Shown here piece by piece: positions 1-8,852 of a stretch of 64,000 bases of DNA. This DNA is from Marinomonas posidonica_A. GTDB lineage: Bacteria > Pseudomonadota > Gammaproteobacteria > Pseudomonadales > Marinomonadaceae. Below the pieces are notes generated by a model, which had not been told where the DNA came from, ran no database searches, and saw only the letters and a list, made by a program, of their open reading frames with translations. The translations under genes and the position numbers were made by a program. The DNA lies in the NCBI RefSeq assembly GCF_043643765.1, contig NZ_JBHZSP010000013.1, forward strand, positions 45,161-109,160, written 5' to 3'. Each line of letters opens with the position of its first letter. Positions within the stretch are counted from its first letter, which is position 1.

Positions 1-545
1 TCTGCCAACTGAATTCGTGACGCCAATTTTTCCGCTGTAATATCTTCAGGAGATAACTGACCTGATGCCACTTCTTCGGCTAACAATTTGGCCGCTTGCG
101 CGATGTCCCAACGACCACCATAGTTCGCGGCGATGACTAGCGTCATCTGATCATTATCTTTAGTAGCGTGTTCAGTGGCGCGAATTTGCGCCTGTAAACT
201 GTCACTAAAGCCTGATACGTCCCCCATTACTCGCAGTCGAATTTTATGAGCCTTGAGACGTTTTAGTTCTTTTTTCAGGGAGCGCATAAAGAGCCCCATC
301 AAACCATCCACTTCCACCTGTGGGCGCTTCCAGTTTTCACTGGAAAATGCGAACAAGGTCAACACCTTTACCCCAGATCGAGCAGCCGCTTCAACCGTAC
401 GACGTACTGCTGCCGCACCTGCCGTATGACCAGCAATGCTTGGGAGATGTTTTTTCTTCGCCCAGCGATTATTACCATCCATGATAATGGCAATATGAGC
501 CGGGCCGACTGCAGACTCAGTGCTGCCGTCAACCAATTCAGACAT
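1..545 (-). CDS. uppS: Undecaprenyl diphosphate synthase (UppS/IspU), 3' end cut by window
   Basis: This is a cis-prenyltransferase that makes the C55 lipid carrier for peptidoglycan and O-antigen units from FPP and IPP. Translating the minus strand from the ATG at 545 gives the family's N-terminal signature: IIMDGNNRWAK with the catalytic Asp, then GH.AG, and LTLFAFSSENW.RP further in. About 181 codons are visible; the family runs to about 250, so the C-terminal third lies outside the window. An AGGA-type ribosome site precedes the ATG. It follows frr, as in many gammaproteobacteria, but a terminator-like hairpin sits between the two. Identity is secure and the truncation is only the window edge. 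Confidence 0.95.
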   Translation of the reverse strand, partial: MSELVDGSTESAVGPAHIAIIMDGNNRWAKKKHLPSIAGHTAGAAAVRRTVEAAARSGVKVLTLFAFSSENWKRPQVEVDGLMGLFMRSLKKELKRLKAHKIRLRVMGDVSGFSDSLQAQIRATEHATKDNDQMTLVIAANYGGRWDIAQAAKLLAEEVASGQLSPEDITAEKLASRIQLA

Positions 546-562
546 ACATATATCCTAGCCAA

Positions 563-587
563 TAAAAAAAGCGAGCTAAGCTCGCTT
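563..587 (-). terminator. Intrinsic terminator between frr and uppS
   Basis: On the minus strand, AAGCGAGC and GCTCGCTT form a perfect 8-bp stem with a 3-nt loop (TTA), followed by a run of T. It sits just after the frr stop and about 20 bp before the uppS start, so it may attenuate read-through into uppS. Confidence 0.75.
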
Positions 588-593
588 CTCTCA

Positions 594-1151
594 TTAAATT
601 TCCATCAAGTCTTTTTCTTTCGCCGCAAGGCGTTCTTCTACCTGAGCGACAAACTTATCTGTTAGCTTCTGAACTTGATCTTGGCCACGACGATCTTCGT
701 CTTCAGAGATTTCTTTCTCTTTCACCAAATCTTTCAGATTCGCGTTTGCATCACGACGAATATTACGGATGGCGATACGACCATTTTCCGCTTCGGACTT
801 GGCTTGTTTGAAATAATTTTTACGGGTTTCTTCCGTCAAAGCCGGCATTGGAATACGAATAAGACTTCCGTTTGTTGCCGGATTCAAGCCAAGATCTGAT
901 TTCATGATGGCTTTTTCGATCTCTGGAACAAGGTTACTTTCCCAAGGAGAAACACCTAAGGTACGAGCATCCTCAACCGTAATATTGGCCACTTGACTTA
1001 AAGGAGTATCAGAACCGTAATAGTTCACTTTGATCGAATCTAACAAGCTTGGGTGAGCACGCCCGGTACGGATTTTTTTAAACGCGGATTCAACAGAAGA
1101 TACCGCTTTACTCATACGTTCTTCTGCGTCTTTTAAAATTTCGTTAATCAT
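594..1151 (-). CDS. frr: Ribosome recycling factor
   Basis: RRF works with EF-G to split post-termination ribosomes. From the ATG at 1151 the protein has 185 residues, the same length as E. coli Frr, and begins MINEILKDAEERMSK. Family hallmarks are KIRTGRA.PSLLD near the N-terminus, the VEDARTL motif, SDLGLNP, and the RNIRRDAN helix. An upstream in-frame start at 1166 would add five residues. The 1151 start is preferred because GAGGAAG precedes it at proper spacing and it matches the family N-terminus. It starts 7 bp after the pyrH stop, so the two are co-transcribed. Confidence 0.97.
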   Translation of the reverse strand: MINEILKDAEERMSKAVSSVESAFKKIRTGRAHPSLLDSIKVNYYGSDTPLSQVANITVEDARTLGVSPWESNLVPEIEKAIMKSDLGLNPATNGSLIRIPMPALTEETRKNYFKQAKSEAENGRIAIRNIRRDANANLKDLVKEKEISEDEDRRGQDQVQKLTDKFVAQVEERLAAKEKDLMEI

Positions 1152-1158
1152 AACTTCC

Positions 1159-1881
1159 TCACTCAATCAGTGTGCCTTCATTGCCACCAACCATGATATT
1201 GATCAGGGCGCCTGGCTTGTTCATATTAAATACTCTTAATGGCATAGAATGGTCACGAGTCAAACAAATAGCGGTTAAATCCATCACGCCTAATTGCTTC
1301 TCTAATACCTCATCGTAACCCAATTTATCATATTTAACGGCATCAGGATCTTTCATCGGATCCGCCGAGTAAACGCCATCTACTTTTGTCGCTTTCAATA
1401 CAACATCGGCGTCAATCTCAATACCGCGCAAACAAGCAGCAGAGTCCGTTGTAAAGAAAGGGTTACCCGTGCCTGCTGAGAAGATCAATACATCACCTTC
1501 TTTCATTAAACGCATCGCACGACGTCTATCGTAAGGCTCAACAATACCTGTCATGGTAATGGCCGACATAACACGCGTTGCAATGTTCGCTCTTTCTAGC
1601 GCATCACGCATGGCCAAGGCATTCATTACCGTTGCCAACATCCCCATGTGATCACCTGTCACACGGTCCATGCCAGCCTGACTCAAGGCTTGACCACGAA
1701 ATAGGTTACCGCCACCAATAACAATCCCGACCTCAACCCCAATGCCGCGTAATTGACCAATTTCCAGCGCAATACGGTTCAATACTTTAGGATCAATACC
1801 GAAAGACTCATCACCCATCAAGGCTTCGCCACTCAACTTAAGCAAAATACGTTTGTAATTTGGATTCTTTTCTTTTGGCAT
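1159..1881 (-). CDS. pyrH: Uridylate kinase (UMP kinase)
   Basis: This enzyme phosphorylates UMP to UDP in pyrimidine synthesis and belongs to the hexameric bacterial amino-acid-kinase fold. Visible motifs are KLSGEAL at the N-terminus, VIGGGNLFRG, GDHMGMLATVMN, SAGTGNPFFTTD and RVFNMNKPG at the C-terminus. The ATG at 1881 (240 residues, MPKEKNPNYKR) is chosen because GGAGGT precedes it; a longer TTG start at 1896 lacks a good ribosome site. It lies between tsf and frr in the conserved rpsB-tsf-pyrH-frr order, separated from tsf by a terminator-like hairpin. Confidence 0.96.
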   Translation of the reverse strand: MPKEKNPNYKRILLKLSGEALMGDESFGIDPKVLNRIALEIGQLRGIGVEVGIVIGGGNLFRGQALSQAGMDRVTGDHMGMLATVMNALAMRDALERANIATRVMSAITMTGIVEPYDRRRAMRLMKEGDVLIFSAGTGNPFFTTDSAACLRGIEIDADVVLKATKVDGVYSADPMKDPDAVKYDKLGYDEVLEKQLGVMDLTAICLTRDHSMPLRVFNMNKPGALINIMVGGNEGTLIE

Positions 1882-1956
1882 ACCCACCTCCGGCAAGGGA
1901 TTTCATCTTTAGAGCAATTGAATCAAATAAAACGACTCTTTTGCATCCAGCTTTCA

Positions 1957-1990
1957 TAAAAAGGGGCAGTCAAGCTGCCCCTTTTAAAAA
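1957..1990 (-). terminator. Hairpin terminator between tsf and pyrH
   Basis: AAAAGGGGCAG and CTGCCCCTTTT form an 11-bp stem with a 5-nt loop and T-rich flanks on both strands. It lies directly downstream of the tsf stop. It would separate the rpsB-tsf transcript from pyrH-frr, fully or in part. Confidence 0.8.
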
Positions 1991-2007
1991 CATTACACAA
2001 CTTGGAA

Positions 2008-2868
2008 TTAACCTTTAAGCTGTGCAGCAACCTCTGCAGCGAAGTCAACTTCTTCTACTTCAATACCTTCACCTACTTCAAGGCGAACAAAAGAAGTAAC
2101 AGAAGCGCCAGCGTCTTTCACAAGTTGACCCACTTTAATTTCTGGGTTCTTAACGAAAGGCTGTTCAACAAGGCTGTTTTCAGCCAAGAACTTCTTCATA
2201 CGACCAACAATCATCTTATCAACGATTTCTGCTGGCTTACCAGCCATGTCTGGCTGCGCACGAATAATTTCTTCTTCTTTAGCCAGAACGTCTGCAGGCA
2301 TGTCTTCGCCTTTAACAACGCGAGGCGCTACCGCCGCAACATGCATAGAAACGTCTTTTGCTAGCTCGTCAGAACCGTTTTCTAGTTGAGTCAATACAGC
2401 GATTTGACCGTTACCGTGTAGGTAACCACCAATTAGACCACCTTCAACGATAACCGCACGACGAGGTGTGATGTTTTCACCAATTTTTTGAACCAAAGCC
2501 TCACGAGCCTGACCAATTTCGCCAGCCAACAAGGTTTCCATGTTGGTTTCTTTCGTTGTAAAAACGACGTCAGCAACTTTATTAGCAAACGCAACAAAAC
2601 CTTCATCACGTGAAGCGAAGTCAGTTTCAGAGTTTACTTCAACCAACACACCGTAAGAAGCATCGTCAGCAACACGCATAACGATCGTTCCTTCCGCTGC
2701 AGTACGGCCCGCTTTCTTAGCAGCTTTCATACCACTAGATTTGCGAAGCTCTTCGATAGCCACTTCGATATCACCGTTAGCAGCGACAAGTGCTTTTTTA
2801 CACTCCATCATGCCAAGGCCAGTACGTTCACGTAGCTCTTTTACTAATGCTGCAGATACTGCGGCCAT
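2008..2868 (-). CDS. tsf: Elongation factor Ts
   Basis: EF-Ts is the guanine-nucleotide exchange factor for EF-Tu. The 286-residue product carries the N-terminal UBA-like segment (VKELRERTGLGMMECKKAL), the SETDFASRDE motif of the EF-Tu contact region, and the dimerisation and C-terminal modules ending VEEVDFAAEVAAQLKG. Length matches the gammaproteobacterial family (about 283). The ATG at 2868 has an AGAGGA ribosome site. It follows rpsB after about 90 bp that contain a terminator-like hairpin, an arrangement like E. coli rpsB-tsf. Confidence 0.97.
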   Translation of the reverse strand: MAAVSAALVKELRERTGLGMMECKKALVAANGDIEVAIEELRKSSGMKAAKKAGRTAAEGTIVMRVADDASYGVLVEVNSETDFASRDEGFVAFANKVADVVFTTKETNMETLLAGEIGQAREALVQKIGENITPRRAVIVEGGLIGGYLHGNGQIAVLTQLENGSDELAKDVSMHVAAVAPRVVKGEDMPADVLAKEEEIIRAQPDMAGKPAEIVDKMIVGRMKKFLAENSLVEQPFVKNPEIKVGQLVKDAGASVTSFVRLEVGEGIEVEEVDFAAEVAAQLKG

Positions 2869-2895
2869 GTTAAATCCTCTTTTACCAATTCAAAT

Positions 2896-2932
2896 TTAAA
2901 AAAGGAGGCGAGTCACTCGTCCTCCCTTTAGA
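2896..2932 (-). terminator. Attenuator-like hairpin between rpsB and tsf
   Basis: On the minus strand, AAAGGGAGGACGAGT pairs imperfectly (two bulged bases) with ACTCGCCTCCTTT, followed by a T run. The position matches the partial terminator known between rpsB and tsf in E. coli, which sets their relative output. The same role here is inferred. Confidence 0.65.
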
Positions 2933-2957
2933 AACCAGAACAAACTCGAAAGTTTGC

Positions 2958-3692
2958 TTACGCTTCAGTAGCTTCGTTTACTTCAACGAATTCATCAGCA
3001 CTGCCAGCCGTTGCAGAACGGCCTTCAAGTACCGCATCAGCAAACGCTGAAACATAAAGCTGAACCGCACGAATCGCATCGTCGTTAGCTGGAATGATGT
3101 AGTCAACGCCATCTGGGTTACTGTTAGTATCAACGATACCGATAACAGGGATACCTAGCTTGTTCGCTTCTTTGATCGCGATACGCTCGTGATCAACGTC
3201 GATAACAAACAATACGTCTGGTAGACCACCCATGTCTTTAATACCACCCATTGAAAGCTCAAGTTTTTCAAGCTCACGAGTACGCATCAAAGCTTCTTTC
3301 TTAGTCAATTTTTCGAACGTACCATCAGTCATCTGAGACTCAAGCTCACGAAGGCGCTTGATTGAAGCACGGATGGTTTTGTAGTTCGTCAACATACCAC
3401 CTAACCAACGATGGTTAACGTATGGCATGCTTGCACGAGCTGCTTGCTCTTTGATTGTTTTAGATGCTGCACGCTTTGTACCAACAAACAAAACCTTGTT
3501 TTTGTTCTCAGCCATTTTTTTAACTAGCTCTAGAGCTTCGTTAATAGCAGGAACAGTGTGTTCAAGGTTGATGATATGAATCTTGTTACGAGCACCGAAA
3601 ATGAAAGGCTTCATTTTTGGGTTCCAGTAACGAGTTTGGTGACCAAAGTGTGAACCAACCTGTAGAAGGTCGCGCATAGAAACTGTAGGCAT
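2958..3692 (-). CDS. rpsB: 30S ribosomal protein S2
   Basis: S2 is a structural protein of the small subunit. The 244-residue product begins MPTVSMRDLLQVGSHFGHQTRYWNPKM and contains the S2 signatures HIINLEHT, FVGTKRAA, RWLGGMLTN and LPDVLFVIDVDHE. The C-terminus is acidic, as usual. An in-frame upstream ATG at 3740 would add 16 non-homologous residues. The start at 3692 is preferred because AAGGA precedes it and the family N-terminus fits. It heads the rpsB-tsf-pyrH-frr-uppS series and has a long (about 150 nt) leader from the predicted promoter. Confidence 0.97.
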   Translation of the reverse strand: MPTVSMRDLLQVGSHFGHQTRYWNPKMKPFIFGARNKIHIINLEHTVPAINEALELVKKMAENKNKVLFVGTKRAASKTIKEQAARASMPYVNHRWLGGMLTNYKTIRASIKRLRELESQMTDGTFEKLTKKEALMRTRELEKLELSMGGIKDMGGLPDVLFVIDVDHERIAIKEANKLGIPVIGIVDTNSNPDGVDYIIPANDDAIRAVQLYVSAFADAVLEGRSATAGSADEFVEVNEATEA

Positions 3693-3857
3693 TTTACTAT
3701 CCTTTATTTGGGTTAAATTGTGCTTACCAGCCAAAAGCATCAGTCAAACAAGGTTTAAGGCAACCTAAGACACCCCAGACACTTTCATTTATTGCGGCAA
3801 GATCGTTAGTTTTAAGTAATCACTTAACTTGTGGACATAAGCCCGTTAAGCCGGCGT

Positions 3858-3886
3858 TTTATACCATAAACAAGAGTAAATCAAAA
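3858..3886 (-). promoter_or_regulatory. Predicted rpsB promoter
   Basis: On the minus strand TTTTGA and TATAAA are separated by exactly 17 bp, with a GC-rich discriminator (ACGCCGGC) after the -10. This places transcription start roughly 160 nt before the rpsB ATG. The long leader leaves room for the autogenous S2-binding element known in gammaproteobacteria, though I did not fold it. The rest of the 317-bp gap between rpsB and map shows no further gene. No convincing sigma-70 promoter for map stood out. Confidence 0.5.
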
Positions 3887-4009
3887 GACAAAAAGCGCAT
3901 TTTAGCCATTAAACCAAGCAATGTTTTTTCATTTAGAGAGGCGATTCTGCCGCTCAACTCATGTAGAATACCCCACAACTAAATGAAAACTCTTTAAGAT
4001 CGATAGACT

Positions 4010-4867
4010 ATGAGCAACGAAATTCTACAAAAAGTTGAACAACTCACTCAAAATGGCCGCCTTGACGTTCCTAAAGCGACACCTCGCCCTGCGGCGACTC
4101 GCTTCACCGACATCAGTGACATTGAAGGCATGCGAACCGCTGGAAAACTGGCTGCAGACGTTCTAGTGATGCTAGAAGAATTCGTTGTGCCAGGCGTGAG
4201 CACCGAACAGCTTGATATCATCGCCCACAACTACATTGTTGAACAACAAGGCGCGATTCCGGCACCGCTGAATTATCACGGCTTCCCAAAATCTTGCTGC
4301 ACATCGGTAAACGATGTAATTTGTCATGGCATTCCAAACGATAAAGCTTTGAAAAAAGGCGATGTGGTCAATATCGACATCACCATCATCAAAGATGGTT
4401 ATTACGGTGACACCAGCAAGATGTTTTTTGTTGGCCCCGTTGCACCGCACGCTGAACGCCTCGCCAAAGTAACTCAAGAATGTCTGTATTTAGCCATCGA
4501 CATGGTTAAACCGGGCGTACAACTGGGGGATATTGGCGCAGCCATTGCCGCTCATGCTCACAAAAATCATTACTCAGTGGTTGAAGAGTATTGCGGTCAT
4601 GGCGTCGGCACCACCTTCCACGGTGAACCACAAGTGGCTCACTACGGTAAAGCTGGCACAGGTGTTGCACTAGAAGAAGGCATGACTTTGACCATAGAGC
4701 CAATGATTAATGCTGGCAAGAAACAGGTTAAGCATTCCGGTCCTGACAACTGGATTGCGAAAACAAAAGACGGCCGTTTGTCAGCTCAATATGAGCACAC
4801 ACTGCTTGTCACAGCGGATGGAGTAGAAGTTCTAACTCGCCGCCCAGAGGAAACGCGCTTCGCATAG
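4010..4867 (+). CDS. map: Type I methionine aminopeptidase
   Basis: MAP removes the N-terminal Met from nascent proteins. The metal-binding set is complete in the 285-residue product: D123 (NIDIT), D134 (GDTSKMF), H197 (CGHGVG), E230 (TIEPM) and E262 (YEHT). Compared with E. coli Map (264 residues) it carries about 25 extra N-terminal residues, and the ribosome site before the ATG at 4010 is weak. The start could therefore be further in, though no better in-frame ATG is evident before residue 41. It is divergent from rpsB and 61 bp ahead of glnD, the usual order. Confidence 0.96.
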   Translation: MSNEILQKVEQLTQNGRLDVPKATPRPAATRFTDISDIEGMRTAGKLAADVLVMLEEFVVPGVSTEQLDIIAHNYIVEQQGAIPAPLNYHGFPKSCCTSVNDVICHGIPNDKALKKGDVVNIDITIIKDGYYGDTSKMFFVGPVAPHAERLAKVTQECLYLAIDMVKPGVQLGDIGAAIAAHAHKNHYSVVEEYCGHGVGTTFHGEPQVAHYGKAGTGVALEEGMTLTIEPMINAGKKQVKHSGPDNWIAKTKDGRLSAQYEHTLLVTADGVEVLTRRPEETRFA

Positions 4868-4928
4868 AAGCGCAGTTTCAGTTAACTAAACACTCAGATC
4901 AACCCTATCCATTCTTCGAGGCTTTTGT

Positions 4929-7622
4929 ATGGACTTCCCTGCTTTTCCAGACGCTCCGCCACTTCTTTCAAATGAAGAAAAACACGAGCTTTCCCAAGCG
5001 GATTGTTCGATTCCTCGCTACAAAGCCATTATTGAAGAAAAAACCAACGCCTATAATGATCTATTTCACTCTCTCTATCCAATTGAGAAGCTGGTCAAAG
5101 GCCTTTCCGCTTTTTTTGATGAGGTATTACAAGCCGCTTGGAAAGCCAAAGGGCTAGATATTGAAAAGCACGTAAGCTTAGTTGCCGTTGGTGGGTATGG
5201 ACGCAGTGAACTGCACCCGAAATCAGACATTGACCTGTTGATTCTGATAGAGAACGAAACCTCGGCACCAAAAGACAAGCTTGAGGCTTTTATCACTTTT
5301 TTGTGGGACATCAATTTAGACATAGGCCACAGCGTACGCAGTCTGGATGAATGCACAGATATCGCCAAGCAAGACATCACCATCATTACCAACCTGATCG
5401 AATCGCGAACGCTGAGCGGTCCAGAAAGTTTATTGAGCAAACTGCTAGTAAACATTGATACCGACAAAATGTGGGATGGTCGCTCGTTTTATGAAGCCAA
5501 ACTACAAGAGCAGAAACAGCGCCACGGCAAATATCAAAATACGGCCTACAACCTAGAACCCAATTTGAAAGAGTGTCCTGGCGGTTTACGTGATATGCAA
5601 GTCATTGACTGGGTTGCCAAACGTCACCTTCACACTCATAGACTCAGCGCATTAATTGACAAAGAATTCCTGTCAGAAGACGAATACATTCAGATCAAAG
5701 GCGCTGTCAGTCACTTGTGGCGTATTCGCTGGGCACTGCACATGATCGCCGGGCGCAAAGAAGATCGCCTGCTATTTGATCATCAACGCACCTTAGCAAA
5801 ACTCTTCGGTTTCGATGATGATGATTTAAAACGCAACGTTGAACGTTTTATGCAGGGCTATTATCAAAGTGTCGCGGCCATTCAGCAATTAAACGATCTC
5901 CTATTGCAGCACTTTGAAGAATCTTTTTTAAGCAGTGATGAGAAAGACAATATTGAAGTCATTAATGATCACTTTCAAATTGCCAATGGTCAGTTAGAAG
6001 CTCGGTCTAGCCGTTTATTTCAAGACAACCCATCTTGCATGCTGGAACTCTATGTACTGCTAGGCGAGTATGAAAACATTCGTGGCATTCGCGCCAACAC
6101 CATGCGCCAATTACGCGACAGTTTGGATTTGATAGACGATGACTTTCGCAACAACAAAGTCAACACGGACCTGTTTTTAGACATTATTGCCAGCCGCTAT
6201 CGACTTACTAGCATACTACGTTCGATGAAGCATCTGGGACTTTTGGGCCGCTACTTGCCAGAATTCGGTGCCATTATTGGTCAGATGCAGCATGACTTGT
6301 TCCACATATATACGGTCGATGCGCACACTCTACAACTGATCGAAAATTTGCGCCGCTTGTGGTTAGCTGAATTTAAACAAAAGTTCCCTATCTCTGCACA
6401 GGCGATCCGCCACGTTCCTAAAGTAGAGTTACTCTACATTGCCGGTTTGTATCACGACATTGCCAAAGGCCGTGGTGGTGATCACTCTGAGTTGGGCTGC
6501 GTTGATGCGCAACTTTTCTGTGAACGACATGGTTTATCGAAACGCGATACGGAACTGGTCATCTGGTTGGTTCGCAATCACTTGTTTATGTCGGTAACCG
6601 CACAACGTAAAGACATATCTGATCCCGAAGTTATTTGGGAATTTGCCAGCTATGTCAAAGATCAAGAGCACCTAGACTACCTCTTCATCTTGACGGTAGC
6701 CGATATTAACGCCACCAATCCAACCATGTGGAACAGCTGGCGTGCATCATTGATGCGCCAACTCTATTTGGAAACCAAGCGCGCCCTACGTCGCGGTCTT
6801 GACTCACCAATTGATGCCGAAACCATCAGTGATGAACACAAACAAAGAGCCCTTGAATTCATCATTGAACGTAATGTCGACATTGCGGAAGCAGAAGCCA
6901 TTTGGGACACCATCGAAGAGGAATACTTCATTCGCTCAAATGGGGATGAAATTGCTTGGAACACCGAAGCCATTATACGCCACAGACCGAGCGATAAACC
7001 TCTGATTGCTATTACGCCATTGGGAGGAAGAAACTTCTCAGGGGCCAGCAAAATTTTTATTTACACCCCCATCAGTGAACATCTATTTGCGGTCACAGCA
7101 GCCATTTTTGAACAATTGGGCCTAACCATTCTGGACGCAAAAATTAGCCACACCAGCGACAATTACACCTTAGACAGCTTTGTGGTTATGGACAGTAACG
7201 AAGCGGACAAGAACCTATACCTTGATAAACAACGTATCGACTTGATAAAAGACACCTTGATGGAGCAACTGGAAAACCCTTCTTCCTATGGCAGTGTCGT
7301 ACAACGCCATACACCAAGGATTTTGAAGATTTTCAATTCCCCTTCAACTGCGCATTTTGTCAGCCAACCAGAAGAAGTATGGTCCGCTTTAGAGGTGACA
7401 GCCCCTGATCGTCCTGGGCTATTAGCCCTAATCGGCCAATTCTTTATGAACCATAACATCATGCTGCACAAAGCCAAGATTGCGACGCTGGGCGAACGCG
7501 TAGAAGACACATTTTACATCACCGATGACCAAGGTGAGCTGATCAGTGATCCGCAGCGTATGGACTCCATTTGTAACCTATTAAAAGAAAAAATTGACCG
7601 CTTTTCGCAAGCGACGGATTAA
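4929..7622 (+). CDS. glnD: Bifunctional uridylyltransferase/uridylyl-removing enzyme
   Basis: GlnD adds UMP to PII proteins when glutamine is low and removes it when glutamine is high, so it is the primary nitrogen sensor. Domains in order: nucleotidyltransferase with GGYGRSELHPKSDID (residues 88-102, catalytic D100 and D102), the PII-uridylyltransferase linker, an HD hydrolase domain with YHDIAKG (H509, D510), and two C-terminal ACT domains (about 700-780 and 812-890) that bind glutamine. The length of 897 matches the E. coli enzyme (890). It lies between map and the dap genes, with only 7 bp to dapC. Confidence 0.97.
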   Translation: MDFPAFPDAPPLLSNEEKHELSQADCSIPRYKAIIEEKTNAYNDLFHSLYPIEKLVKGLSAFFDEVLQAAWKAKGLDIEKHVSLVAVGGYGRSELHPKSDIDLLILIENETSAPKDKLEAFITFLWDINLDIGHSVRSLDECTDIAKQDITIITNLIESRTLSGPESLLSKLLVNIDTDKMWDGRSFYEAKLQEQKQRHGKYQNTAYNLEPNLKECPGGLRDMQVIDWVAKRHLHTHRLSALIDKEFLSEDEYIQIKGAVSHLWRIRWALHMIAGRKEDRLLFDHQRTLAKLFGFDDDDLKRNVERFMQGYYQSVAAIQQLNDLLLQHFEESFLSSDEKDNIEVINDHFQIANGQLEARSSRLFQDNPSCMLELYVLLGEYENIRGIRANTMRQLRDSLDLIDDDFRNNKVNTDLFLDIIASRYRLTSILRSMKHLGLLGRYLPEFGAIIGQMQHDLFHIYTVDAHTLQLIENLRRLWLAEFKQKFPISAQAIRHVPKVELLYIAGLYHDIAKGRGGDHSELGCVDAQLFCERHGLSKRDTELVIWLVRNHLFMSVTAQRKDISDPEVIWEFASYVKDQEHLDYLFILTVADINATNPTMWNSWRASLMRQLYLETKRALRRGLDSPIDAETISDEHKQRALEFIIERNVDIAEAEAIWDTIEEEYFIRSNGDEIAWNTEAIIRHRPSDKPLIAITPLGGRNFSGASKIFIYTPISEHLFAVTAAIFEQLGLTILDAKISHTSDNYTLDSFVVMDSNEADKNLYLDKQRIDLIKDTLMEQLENPSSYGSVVQRHTPRILKIFNSPSTAHFVSQPEEVWSALEVTAPDRPGLLALIGQFFMNHNIMLHKAKIATLGERVEDTFYITDDQGELISDPQRMDSICNLLKEKIDRFSQATD

Positions 7623-7629
7623 AGAAAAC

Positions 7630-8817
7630 ATGAACCCATTTATTGACTCCTTACACCCTTACCCATTTCAGAAGTTAGCTGAGCTCTTAGAAGACATACA
7701 GCCCAACCCAGATAAGACGCTGATCAAACTAACCATTGGTGAACCACAACATCAGGCACCTCAAGTGGCGATGGAAGCACTGGCCAATAATCTTAATGGC
7801 GTGAGCAAATACCCGAGCACCAAAGGTGAGGCAGCATTACGCCAAGCCATCAGCAACTGGACCAAAGCTCGCTTCCAATTGGACGATCTAAACCCCGATA
7901 CTCAAGTGTTGCCTGTCACTGGCACACGTGAAGCCCTGTTCGCCATTACCCAAACATTGGTCGGAGAAAAAACCTCTCCACTGGTGATTAGTCCTAACCC
8001 TTTTTACCAAATTTATGAAGGTGCCGCGATTCTGGCGGGTGCTGATCGCCATTTCTTGCCATGCGATGCCAGCAACCAATATAAAATCGATTACCAAGCG
8101 GTAACCGATGAGGTTTGGAAACGTTGTGAGATTTTATTTGTCTGCTCACCAAACAACCCAAGCGGCACCATTACAACCCTAGAGGAATACGCCTTTCTTA
8201 TTGAAAAGGCCAAACAGTTTAATTTCACAATCGTCGCAGACGAATGCTACTCAGAAATTTACTTCGGCGAAGCAGCGCCTCTAGGCTTATTAGAAGCTTG
8301 TCAGCAACTAGGCCACTTAGACTATAAGCATTGTCTGATTTTCCAATCACTTTCCAAACGCTCTAATCTACCAGGTCTAAGATCGGGATTTGTCGCTGGA
8401 GATGCCGACATACTTAAGCCTTTCCTGCTGTATCGCACCTATCAAGGCTGCGCCATGCCAATCCATCATCAAATGGCCTCTATTGCCGCTTGGAATGATG
8501 AACAGCACGTGATCGAAAACCGTCAAATTTATACCCGTAAATTTGACGCTGTGTTAGACATACTCGAACCCGTCATGCAGGTCAGCAAGCCCGAAGCGGG
8601 CTTCTATTTATGGCCACAACTGACCATGTCTGACGAGGAATTCTGCACTGCGTTATACCAAGAAGAAGCCGTTTTGGTATTGCCTGGCAGTTACCTTGGT
8701 CGTGAAGTAGACGGACACAATCCTGGCTGCCAACATGTTCGCATGGCATTGGTTGCCGAAGAATCAGAATGCACTGAGGCGGCACACAGAATAAACGCCT
8801 TCCTCAGTCGCAGATAA
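7630..8817 (+). CDS. dapC: Succinyldiaminopimelate transaminase (DapC type)
   Basis: This PLP-dependent class I/II aminotransferase converts N-succinyl-2-amino-6-oxopimelate to N-succinyl-LL-DAP in lysine and peptidoglycan synthesis. The 395-residue product shows SPNNPSG, DECYSEIYF and the PLP lysine K243 in SLSKRSNLPGLRSGF. The start MNPFIDSLHPYPF (7630) matches the dedicated DapC family. A longer frame from 7594 would overlap glnD and add 12 unrelated residues. Its place directly before dapD supports DapC over a general aminotransferase. Confidence 0.92.
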   Translation: MNPFIDSLHPYPFQKLAELLEDIQPNPDKTLIKLTIGEPQHQAPQVAMEALANNLNGVSKYPSTKGEAALRQAISNWTKARFQLDDLNPDTQVLPVTGTREALFAITQTLVGEKTSPLVISPNPFYQIYEGAAILAGADRHFLPCDASNQYKIDYQAVTDEVWKRCEILFVCSPNNPSGTITTLEEYAFLIEKAKQFNFTIVADECYSEIYFGEAAPLGLLEACQQLGHLDYKHCLIFQSLSKRSNLPGLRSGFVAGDADILKPFLLYRTYQGCAMPIHHQMASIAAWNDEQHVIENRQIYTRKFDAVLDILEPVMQVSKPEAGFYLWPQLTMSDEEFCTALYQEEAVLVLPGSYLGREVDGHNPGCQHVRMALVAEESECTEAAHRINAFLSRR

Positions 8818-8852
8818 CCCCTTAGCTATACAACTCAGTTGGAGATAAATAC

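Noticed and set aside
2002..2364. 120-codon open frame on the plus strand opposite tsf.
   Set aside because: It is a shadow of the strongly coding tsf frame with low-complexity Phe/Asn composition and no ribosome site.
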